DNA of 13,391 nt from an uncultured Clostridia bacterium (GTDB lineage: Bacteria; Bacillota; Clostridia; Christensenellales; Borkfalkiaceae), in the NCBI GenBank assembly GCA_958419945.1, contig CATZIC010000053.1:1-13391 (forward strand), given 5' to 3'. Under the pieces are notes generated by a model. The model worked only from the letters and a program-made list of their open reading frames with translations. It ran no database searches and was not told the DNA's origin. Within the stretch, counting starts at the first letter, position 1. Every line of letters begins with the position of its first letter. The translations under genes were made by a program, and so were the position numbers. This document shows positions 6,191 to 12,643 of this stretch, one piece after another.

Positions 6191-6329
6191 CGACTGACAA
6201 CGAGTGATATTATCGGCAAGCCGAGAGTGATATTCGCCTGACGGCGAGTGATATTTTGACCTGCGGTCAAAGTGATATTTGCCTTCGGCAAGTGGTATTC
6301 GCCTGACGGCGAGTTAGAATAAGAATTTA
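6191..6329 (+). repeat. agtgatatt hairpin array 1
   Basis: The word agtgatatt or agtggtatt occurs at 6203, 6226, 6247, 6271 and 6291. Each copy is followed by a different tiny palindrome: tcggc-aa-gccga, cgcc-tgac-ggcg, ttgacc-tgc-ggtcaa, tgcc-ttc-ggca and cgcc-tgac-ggcg. A degenerate unit precedes them at 6191-6202. The array closes with agttagaat and aagaattta. Confidence 0.85.
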
Positions 6330-6357
6330 AAGAATTGTTGAAGTTATCCTACGGATA

Positions 6358-6456
6358 AAAAAGGCGGGTGGGGAGATTATGGGGTGGGCGGGATTGACAA
6401 ACAAACGGTTTTACGTGGGTATAGAGTGGGTGGAAAGAGTATGATGCCGCCTTTTT
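6358..6456. repeat. G-rich element E, copy 1, with 10-bp inverted ends
   Basis: The ends aaaaaggcgg (6358-6367) and ccgccttttt (6447-6456) are perfect inverted repeats. The interior has five G-runs, GGG-T-GGGG-AGATTAT-GGGG-T-GGG-C-GGG, at 6366-6392, a good G-quadruplex motif. It is followed within nine bases by repeat B. The related copy is at 7030-7123. Confidence 0.75.
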
Positions 6457-6464
6457 GAAAAAGT

Positions 6465-6505
6465 TTTGTGTCTGGATTGCCACAGAGCTTCCGCTCTTCG
6501 CAATG
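6465..6505 (+). repeat. Hairpin repeat B, copy 2
   Basis: Same layout as the copy at 3815, but the stem is agagc-ttcc-gctct. The outermost G-C pair of the inner stem has become A-T, a compensatory change that keeps the structure. Confidence 0.85.
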
Positions 6506-6521
6506 ACGGAAAGGATAAGGA

Positions 6522-6635
6522 CTAATCTTCGTCTAAACTATCGGTCTGCTTTTTTACAAGTTTTTTTGTTAAGCGGGAAGCGTCCTTGGGGTTTGCAAGT
6601 TTTAAAAGTTCTTCAATCTGTTTTTGGTTTAGCAT
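6522..6635 (-). CDS. Possible small protein of 37 residues, unknown
   Basis: A short open frame from ATG (6633-6635) to TAG (6522-6524) on the minus strand, lying between repeat modules. The translation starts MLNQKQIEELLKLANPKD and goes on with Lys-rich then Asp/Glu-ending sequence, giving a plausible amphipathic helix with a normal amino-acid mix and codon use like its neighbours. That is unlike the shadow frames around it. Against it, there is no Shine-Dalgarno (ATCCTTAAAGT precedes the ATG), an in-frame stop lies two codons upstream, and no promoter is visible. It may instead be the surviving end of a gene broken by the repeats. I do not recognise the family. Confidence 0.35.
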   Translation of the reverse strand: MLNQKQIEELLKLANPKDASRLTKKLVKKQTDSLDED

Positions 6636-6682
6636 ACTTTAAGGATTACCAAAAGCCGAATGTTTTATACAAACCTTCGGCG

Positions 6683-6800
6683 GTGAAATTCGACTTCGTC
6701 GAGTGATATTCGCCTGACGGCGAGTGATATTGCTTCGCAGTGATATTCGGCGATTGAAGCCGCTATTCGGTTTCAATCGCCGAGTTAGAACAAGGATTTA
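6683..6800 (+). repeat. agtgatatt hairpin array 2
   Basis: Units at 6683 (gtgaaatt), 6702, 6723 and 6739 (agtgatatt) are followed by cgac-ttc-gtcg, cgcc-tgac-ggcg, gc-ttc-gc and a long stem at 6748-6782 (cggcgattgaagccg and cggtttcaatcgccg, 15 pairs with one G-U). The array closes with agttagaa and caaggattta, matching the end of array 1. Confidence 0.85.
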
Positions 6801-6814
6801 GATTATTATTAGAA

Positions 6815-6882
6815 GTTCCCTGCGGGAACGACAATCCCTCAGTCGACAGTCGCCGACAGCTCCCTTTACTTCATCAGGAGCC
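6815..6882 (+). repeat. Double-hairpin repeat A, copy 2
   Basis: A 68-bp match to 3695-3761, with the first hairpin gttccc-tgc-gggaac, then gacaatccctcagtcg, a stem gtcgac/gccgac with one mismatch, and gctccctttact...ggagcc. Confidence 0.75.
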
Positions 6883-6910
6883 AGATAATGATTTAGATTA
6901 TTATTAAAAA

Positions 6911-6941
6911 TCCGCCGTTTGTTAGTATATGGGTGGGCGGA
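6911..6941. repeat. Solo G-rich stem related to element E
   Basis: tccgcc (6911-6916) pairs with ggcgga (6936-6941) around an interior ending in gggtggg. It follows the same leader word (atttagattattattaaaaa) as element E copy 2, but the arms are in the opposite order, so it may be a remnant or an inverted relative. Confidence 0.4.
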
Positions 6942-6944
6942 AAG

Positions 6945-7018
6945 TGCCTATCGGCAAATGAAGACGCTTCGCTAATGAAGAATGAAGTCGCCTTACGGCT
7001 AATGGGCACAAGGATTTA
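6945..7018 (+). repeat. aatgaag hairpin array
   Basis: The word aatgaag occurs at 6957, 6974 and 6981, separated or flanked by small palindromes (tgcc-tatc-ggca, a short gcttcgc-centred stem, gcc-ttac-ggc). It ends with caaggattta (7009-7018), the same end word as agtgatatt array 2. Confidence 0.65.
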
Positions 7019-7029
7019 GAGTAATTATT

Positions 7030-7123
7030 AAAAAGGCGGTTGGAGAGATTATGGGGTGGGTGGGAAAAAAAGACTGGAAAATTACGGGGGCTTATGGGGG
7101 CTATATAGTTTAGCCGCCTTTTT
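7030..7123. repeat. G-rich element E, copy 2
   Basis: The inverted ends aaaaaggcgg (7030-7039) and ccgccttttt (7114-7123) are identical to copy 1. The shared interior block is gagattatggggtggg. G-runs at 7053, 7058, 7062, 7086 and 7096 could again form a quadruplex. It is followed by repeat B at the same distance as in copy 1. Confidence 0.7.
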
Positions 7124-7130
7124 GACAAGT

Positions 7131-7180
7131 TTTGGTGTCTGGATTGCCACGGAGCTAAAGCTCCTCGCAATGACGAAGGG
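7131..7180 (+). repeat. Hairpin repeat B, copy 3
   Basis: The core gtctggattgccac, the stem ggagc-taaa-gctcc and tcgcaatgac match the copy at 3815; only the loop and the tail differ. Confidence 0.85.
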
Positions 7181-7216
7181 TGCAGTAATATTCGCCTATC
7201 GGCAAGTATTATGGCG

Positions 7217-7257
7217 GAAAAAATTTAAACGCAGGGGCGGACGCCCCTGCGTTTAAT
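7217..7257 (-). terminator. Strong rho-independent terminator of the giant lipoprotein gene
   Basis: A perfect 14-bp stem (ttaaacgcaggggc at 7225-7238 and its complement at 7243-7256) with loop ggac is followed on the minus strand by TTTTTT (7218-7223). A second small stem (ttcgg...ccgaa, 7262-7277) lies between it and the stop codon. Confidence 0.92.
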
Positions 7258-7296
7258 AGTGTTCGGTTGTTAGCCGAAATGTAATTTAGTTAAAAC

Positions 7297-10200
7297 TTAC
7301 GCAGCAGTAGTTACTACGATACTTGTAATACCAAGTTGGTTATTCTTTGTAGTAGTATTATTAACGTGTAATCTAACCTGCGTTGCGGAAGCAAAGTTAC
7401 CGGTTACAGAACATTCACCTGAAAGGCTTCCCAAAGTGGCGCAATTTTGCCAAGAAGTACCATCAAAATACTCAACCGTAATGGACTTAAAGGTTTTCGT
7501 ACCCCACTGTTTTAAGTTGAAGGTTACGGAATTGATAGCAACTGAACCCATATCAACGGTTACGTAAACGTCTGCAGCATTGGCAGATGAGCTTGCATTC
7601 GTTGCAAGAACAGGACGATCGTCAATAGTCATGCCGGAGCCCTGTTTGTTGGCTCTTGAAAAGTCAATCTTAGTGCCGTTAACTTCTAATGATTGAGGAC
7701 CATAGGAAGAACCCCAAGTAGACCAACCGGTAACGTTTGTCAAGAAGTCGTAAGTTATAGTCTGTGCGCCTTCTACTTTAGCGGCAACAGAAACTTTGTA
7801 TTCAACGTTTTCGGTAGCGGTGTTGCAGGTAATCTTCGCAGTAATCGTAACTTCCTGTACGGTAGTTGTCTGCGTAACGGTTGCCTGAGTTCCATTAATT
7901 GCTATAGCAGCGGTATTATTGGAAGTCCATTCGATTTGAACGCCTTCGTAAGTAGGAAGAACAAAGTCAGCATTTACGGAAGCAGGAACTTCTAAGTTAA
8001 GTTTAGCAACCATAATCTTATCGAGGTCGGTTGTTGTCTTTATTTCTAACAAACCGGAACCTACTGCCTGACCTTCGCCGTTATAAGAACCCTTAGCGGA
8101 AAGGATAACAATACGGGAACCGATTTCGACATTCAAACCGCTGAAACTCTGATCGTTGGTAAACTTACCGTTAGAAAGAGCCATCTTTTCAGCGCAGAGG
8201 CCGTAAACCAAAAGCGTGGTTTCGCCATCGGTAATATAAACGTTACCATATTTAACAGCGTTAGCCTGATTCTGATAGTAACCGGTAACAACGCCTTCGA
8301 TTTGATAGAAAGCTTCGTTGCTGTCTGCTAATGCCAAGAATTCAGCCAAAGTTTTGGTTTCGTAATCGGGAGTAGGTGTACCCATAGCCGTACCGCAAAC
8401 GTCGCAAAGATTGTCGCCGTCATTATCAGCGTGATCGATCATAGCGATAGGTTCGGTTTTGGTTTCGCCACATTCGCAAGTAAAGGTCTTAACGCCTTCC
8501 TGCGTGCAGGTTGCTTCGGTAGTAACTACGCCTTCACCCCAAGCGTGAGTATGAGTTCCACCGGAAATTGCTTTAAATTGAGCAATAAACTGAGATACGC
8601 CAATTGTACCTACGTTGTCGCCTGTAATACGACTAACAGCGCTTCCACTGAAAGTAGTATAAGTGCCATAAGTTCCGAGGTAGTATGCTTCGCCTTCAAC
8701 GTCGAAAGTCATAACGCCTGCTTCTTCGTTCCAAGTCCAAACACCGGATTTAGTATCCTGGAATAAAACGTTTTTATGACCGTTTTGTAATAAGATCTCG
8801 ATGTATTTACCATTAACCATCATAACGTAGCCATTGCCGTCTTTGGTAAGGGTTACCGTAGCGGCTTGGGCTTCGTCTTCGGAAGTAGCGAAATAGTAAC
8901 CGCTCATTTCACCGGTTAAGTACAAAGTCTGACCTTTGTTAACCTGATCCATATATAAGTGGTATTCGCCTTCTTCAGGAGCGGGCTTAGCAACAACTGT
9001 CATAGCTGCGCCACAAACGTCGCAAGCGTTGTCGTTGTTAGCGTCAACGTGGTCGATCATCGGGATTTCTTCGGTTTTGGTTTCTTGGCAAAGAGTGCAA
9101 GTGTAGGTCTTAACGCCTTTTGCGGTGCAAGTAGCTTCGGTTGTTATTTCGCCTTCGTTCCAAGTGTGTTCGCAAGTAGAAGTCTGAGAAGCAACTTCGA
9201 ATTTGCATACGAATTGAGAAGTACCTAAATCGCCAGCTTTTTCACCGGTAATACGCCAAGTTTCGCTTGCGCTTACGGTGTTGAACGTGCCGTAAGTACC
9301 GAGGTACCAAATTTTGCTGTTGAATTCGAAGCTCATTACGCCTGCTTCATCGTTCCAGGTCCAAACACCGGTAGGAGCGTCGAGTAACAATACAGAGGCC
9401 TTGCCTGCTGCGTTGTTACCAACTTCTACGTACTTACCGTTAACGGTAATGGTGTAACCTTCGCCGGATTTAGCAACGGTGAATTTGGAAGCGCTTGCAA
9501 CTTCGGTAGTAGTAGCAAGATATCTATCACTCTTGATAGTATCAGTTGCGTATAATTTTTGGTTAAGAGAAGCTTGATATAAGCCGTAAACGTATTCGCC
9601 TTCAGCGGGAGCAGGTCTTACGAACTTGCAGATAAACTGAGTTTCGCCAATGTTACCAACGTTCGTGCCGGTAACGTATTTGGTTTCGCTTGCGCTTATA
9701 GTGTTGAAGTTATTGTAAGTACCGAGGTACCAAACTTTGCTGTTGAACTCGAAAGTCATTACGCCTGCTTCTTCATTCCAGGTCCATACGGAAGTAGGAG
9801 TGTCAAGCAATAATGCAGAGGTCTTACCGTCAGCGTTGTTGCCAACTTCTACGTATTTGCCGTTAAGTTGGATAGTGTAGCCGCCGTCTTTTGCCGTTAA
9901 AACTGCTTCTGCTGCTTCAACGGGGTTTTCGGTAGTAACGAGGTATCTGCCGTTAGAACTATTTTCTGCCTTAGCGTATAACCATTTACCGAGAGTCTTC
10001 TGATATAACCCGAATACGTATGAACCTTCGATAGGAGCGGGGTTCTGCGGAGGAATAGCAGCAACTGTAACGGTAATTTCCTTAGTAACGGTTTCTCCGT
10101 TATAGGTAAGGGTTGCCTTTAAAGTAGCGGTCTGTTCAGCTTCAGCCTGAGTAACTTTTGCGGTGTTGCCGTCGATTGCGATACCCTGTGAGCCTTCCAA

Positions 10201-12624
10201 AACTTCCCAAGTTGCCTTGAAATCAAGTGCGAAATCTTCGGAAACGGTCTTAGGCATAAGGTTAACTATGTTGTCAAGAATATCCTGAGCGGTCATGGTT
10301 CTTACACCGGTAACAAACTTAGCGGCATAAGTTCCGTTGGATTCGTCTGCAACGTAGTAACTGATTTTGCTTACGCCGAAGGTTTCATAACTGCTATATG
10401 CGTTGAGGAAGTAATCTTCGTTTTCAAAATTGAATACGAGAACACCTTTTTCGCTGAGCGTCCAGGAAGCCGTAGGAGCGTCTACGAGGGTAGCTCTTAT
10501 CTTAGCGTCTGCAGTTTTATAAACTTCGATATATTTGCCGCTAACCTTTAACGTGTAACCCTCCTGTTCGCCTGCTTCAACGGTTACGTCTGCAGCCTTG
10601 TCGGGATCGGTGGTAGTGGTTAAGAAGTCTTTTTCAATCTTGCCGTCAAGATACAAGGTCTTACCGATGTTGCCTTGATACAAAGCCATTTTGTAAGTTC
10701 CCGGCGCAATGCTTTCCGCATATACGGGAACATTCGGATTCATAGCGGAAACTGCAACGTAATAATCTCTGGTTGCAGTAGCTTCGCCTACTTTAACGGT
10801 TGCGGTAAGAACCATTCTGCTTGCTTCAAGAGGAAGACTAACGTTTACCTTAGTACCGTTTACGGTTGCATAAGGAGCGTCAGTGGTCCAAGTGATGGTT
10901 GCATTGTCAAAGAAGGAAGTGGTGGGAAGATCATATTCGCCTGAAGCCAAAACTTCGGTCATAACCTTAAGGTTTTCGATTTCCCATTTTGCCTTACCTT
11001 GGTCGTCAAGGTTTTCAGCACGCATTACGTAGAAGGTGTTTGCGGTGTAACCCTGATAAGTGAAGGTTGCCTGAACTGTAGCAACTTCCGCAGCATCGGG
11101 AATGATAGCCAACTTGCCGTCAGCAATGCCGAAGGAATTACGAACGCCTAAAAGTTTATAAGATACTTCTACGCCTTCGATGGTGGGTGCGAGTTCTAAC
11201 GTGGTGTTAGAAGTGATAATGGAAGGAAGTTCACCAAATTGAGTGTTTACGACCTTCATTGCTTTAGCTACAGTGTTGGCGATAACGGTATCGTTTTCAC
11301 CGACGGTTCCGCCGATAACGATGTCAGCTGCGCTGTAAGGCATGATTTGTGCGCCTTTGTAGTTGCCGAGGATACCCTTAACGGATACAACGACTTCTTC
11401 GCCTGCGTCAAGTTTTTGTTTGATTTCAGCCTGTTTGTCGATTAAGCCCTTATAAGCGGGATCGGTTTTGTTTGCAGCGTAAACGCCTTCATAGTATTTG
11501 GATACGGAAACTGCAACTTTCTTGCCGCCTTTCTCTAAGGTAAAGAGGGTTGCGTTAGAACCTTCTTCGGGAACGTCCTTAACTTCGGAAACTTTCCAGT
11601 TGGTAAGAGATACCAAACGGGACTGGTTGTAGTTAGCAGCGGGAGCGTCTGCCAAAATGTCGTTATCGATTGCGTAAACGTACTGAGATACGTCGATAGC
11701 GGGTTTGGTGGTGTCAACCTTTAAGGTTCCGCCTGCGTTGGTTTCATATAAACCGTTATATAAAGTGTTGGTGGTGCCCTCTATGGTTACGTAAGCGCCG
11801 GGTTTTAAGTTAGCGGCATTTGCGGCATCGCAACCAACTCTGTATAGATAATAACCTGCGTCGAAGTTTTCATCCATCATGTAAAGAGTAACGTTGTTGT
11901 ATTTGGAGGACCAAACGGTACCGATTGCAACTACGTAACCTTTCATATTGATGGAAACGCCGGTGTTGGTGTACCAGTAGTTTACTTCCTGCAAGTGTTC
12001 CATTTTTTCGGAAACGGTGAAGGTGTAGAAAGTAGGTACTGCTTTATCTTTATAGGTGAAAGTAGCGTTAATTTTAACGGTGGGGTTTAAGGAAGAAGGA
12101 AGAACCTTACAAACGTTTCCGTCAACGGAGATGTTTTTCTTGGAAGCTTCGTCTTCTACAGCCCAAGTGATAGTAGCGGTTTTACCCTTGAAGGTGGCTT
12201 CGGTTGCGAGTTCGAAATCTTCGTAAACGGTTGCCTTATTCTGCGGGAAACTGTAACTTTCTATAATGTCGTAGGTAGTAATAGCCGCAAGCCTTACGGT
12301 GTACGTTTTTGTAGCGCCACGAAGGTCAACGGTTAAAGTGGCAACTGCATCTTCTTCCGGAATGGTTACCTTTGCGATGTAATTGTCTTCGCCCTTTTCC
12401 AAAACTACGTATTCGCTGTCGGAAGTCCAGGTTGCCCTGTAGTCGCCTATACGTTTAGGCAGAACGAAATCTTCTTTAACGATTTGATCGTTGTTTTCGA
12501 AAATGTAGCTTTGAAGTGCTTCTTCTTTCGTCATTGCGGAGCCAGTGCCTAATTTACAAGCGCCGAACGAAAGACACAATACTGCGACGAGCGCAAGTAT
12601 TACTACGCCAATCTTACGATTCAT
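7297..12624 (-). CDS. Giant Ig-like/OB-domain surface lipoprotein
   Basis: A 1775-residue secreted protein. The signal peptide (1-22) ends in a lipobox-like SFGAC with Cys23 as the lipid anchor. Atypical bacterial Ig-like domains (aBig type, pattern LP...ITW...V.G...V..TFTY) lie near 33-113, 114-206, 443-536, 538-627, 775-856 and 1531-1615. OB-like segments lie near 209-303, 308-438 and 1420-1528. An unrecognised module of about 140 residues recurs at 636-772, 865-1004, 1006-1146 and 1219-1352. Two Cys/His modules lie at 1151-1208 and 1357-1414, and a C-terminal galactose-binding-like beta-sandwich at 1618-1775. There is no LPXTG, SLH or catalytic motif. AGGAG lies nine bases before the ATG, and the upstream OB-like gene ends 19 bases earlier, so the two are probably co-transcribed. 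Binding of surface or environmental polymers is inferred from architecture only. Confidence 0.85.
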   Translation of the reverse strand: MNRKIGVVILALVAVLCLSFGACKLGTGSAMTKEEALQSYIFENNDQIVKEDFVLPKRIGDYRATWTSDSEYVVLEKGEDNYIAKVTIPEEDAVATLTVDLRGATKTYTVRLAAITTYDIIESYSFPQNKATVYEDFELATEATFKGKTATITWAVEDEASKKNISVDGNVCKVLPSSLNPTVKINATFTYKDKAVPTFYTFTVSEKMEHLQEVNYWYTNTGVSINMKGYVVAIGTVWSSKYNNVTLYMMDENFDAGYYLYRVGCDAANAANLKPGAYVTIEGTTNTLYNGLYETNAGGTLKVDTTKPAIDVSQYVYAIDNDILADAPAANYNQSRLVSLTNWKVSEVKDVPEEGSNATLFTLEKGGKKVAVSVSKYYEGVYAANKTDPAYKGLIDKQAEIKQKLDAGEEVVVSVKGILGNYKGAQIMPYSAADIVIGGTVGENDTVIANTVAKAMKVVNTQFGELPSIITSNTTLELAPTIEGVEVSYKLLGVRNSFGIADGKLAIIPDAAEVATVQATFTYQGYTANTFYVMRAENLDDQGKAKWEIENLKVMTEVLASGEYDLPTTSFFDNATITWTTDAPYATVNGTKVNVSLPLEASRMVLTATVKVGEATATRDYYVAVSAMNPNVPVYAESIAPGTYKMALYQGNIGKTLYLDGKIEKDFLTTTTDPDKAADVTVEAGEQEGYTLKVSGKYIEVYKTADAKIRATLVDAPTASWTLSEKGVLVFNFENEDYFLNAYSSYETFGVSKISYYVADESNGTYAAKFVTGVRTMTAQDILDNIVNLMPKTVSEDFALDFKATWEVLEGSQGIAIDGNTAKVTQAEAEQTATLKATLTYNGETVTKEITVTVAAIPPQNPAPIEGSYVFGLYQKTLGKWLYAKAENSSNGRYLVTTENPVEAAEAVLTAKDGGYTIQLNGKYVEVGNNADGKTSALLLDTPTSVWTWNEEAGVMTFEFNSKVWYLGTYNNFNTISASETKYVTGTNVGNIGETQFICKFVRPAPAEGEYVYGLYQASLNQKLYATDTIKSDRYLATTTEVASASKFTVAKSGEGYTITVNGKYVEVGNNAAGKASVLLLDAPTGVWTWNDEAGVMSFEFNSKIWYLGTYGTFNTVSASETWRITGEKAGDLGTSQFVCKFEVASQTSTCEHTWNEGEITTEATCTAKGVKTYTCTLCQETKTEEIPMIDHVDANNDNACDVCGAAMTVVAKPAPEEGEYHLYMDQVNKGQTLYLTGEMSGYYFATSEDEAQAATVTLTKDGNGYVMMVNGKYIEILLQNGHKNVLFQDTKSGVWTWNEEAGVMTFDVEGEAYYLGTYGTYTTFSGSAVSRITGDNVGTIGVSQFIAQFKAISGGTHTHAWGEGVVTTEATCTQEGVKTFTCECGETKTEPIAMIDHADNDGDNLCDVCGTAMGTPTPDYETKTLAEFLALADSNEAFYQIEGVVTGYYQNQANAVKYGNVYITDGETTLLVYGLCAEKMALSNGKFTNDQSFSGLNVEIGSRIVILSAKGSYNGEGQAVGSGLLEIKTTTDLDKIMVAKLNLEVPASVNADFVLPTYEGVQIEWTSNNTAAIAINGTQATVTQTTTVQEVTITAKITCNTATENVEYKVSVAAKVEGAQTITYDFLTNVTGWSTWGSSYGPQSLEVNGTKIDFSRANKQGSGMTIDDRPVLATNASSSANAADVYVTVDMGSVAINSVTFNLKQWGTKTFKSITVEYFDGTSWQNCATLGSLSGECSVTGNFASATQVRLHVNNTTTKNNQLGITSIVVTTAA
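8383..9174 (-). repeat. Two Cys/His modules within the giant lipoprotein
   Basis: These are encoded at 9001-9174 (residues 1151-1208; C1151, H1153, C1166, C1176, C1179, H1192, C1201, C1204) and 8383-8556 (residues 1357-1414; H1358, H1360, C1373, C1383, C1385, H1398, C1407, C1410). Both read HxW, TTEATC, GVKT(Y/F)TC, an I-DH(V/A)D stretch with Asp/Asn, then CDVCG. Each follows one copy of the 140-residue module. The Asp/Asn run before CDVCG resembles a calcium loop, and the cysteines a zinc site. Confidence 0.75.
8569..10719 (-). repeat. Four copies of an unrecognised 140-residue module in the lipoprotein
   Basis: The copies are encoded at 10309-10719, 9613-10032, 9187-9609 and 8569-8970. Consensus blocks are LYQ..LGK.LY, YL.TT, GYTI.VNGKY(V/I)EV, LLDTPTSVWTWNEEAGVMTF, WYLGTY and (V/I)G.SQF. 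The second and third copies are adjacent and nearly identical over long stretches in DNA, pointing to recent duplication; the first is the most diverged. The beta-rich pattern might be a trefoil, but that is a guess. Confidence 0.85.
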
Positions 12625-12643
12625 TTTTTTGTTCTCCTGTTAT

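Larger units (their letters stand above)
6175..7216. repeat. Mosaic of short palindromic repeats filling a convergent gap
   Basis: About 1 kb between two facing terminators. It holds, left to right: an agtgatatt hairpin array, a G-rich element E, repeat B, a small open frame, a second agtgatatt array, repeat A, a solo G-rich stem (6911-6941), an aatgaag hairpin array, a second E, a third B and a single degenerate agtaatatt unit (7184-7203). Nothing else recognisable is present. The same flanking words recur between modules. Confidence 0.85.

Noticed and set aside
6191..6800. CRISPR-like look of the agtgatatt arrays
   Set aside because: The constant word is only nine bases, the inserts are 7-35 bases and are themselves palindromes, and no cas gene is present.
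6455..7256. Two plus-strand open frames (6455-6706 and 7056-7256) containing the peptide VWIATEL
   Set aside because: The shared peptide is only the translation of repeat B, there is no ribosome binding site, and the rest reads through other repeats and the terminator.
7297..7400. Sortase or S-layer anchor at the C-terminus of the giant protein
   Set aside because: The protein ends in the beta-sandwich (TSIVVTTAA) with no LPXTG, hydrophobic tail or SLH repeats; anchoring is by the N-terminal lipobox.
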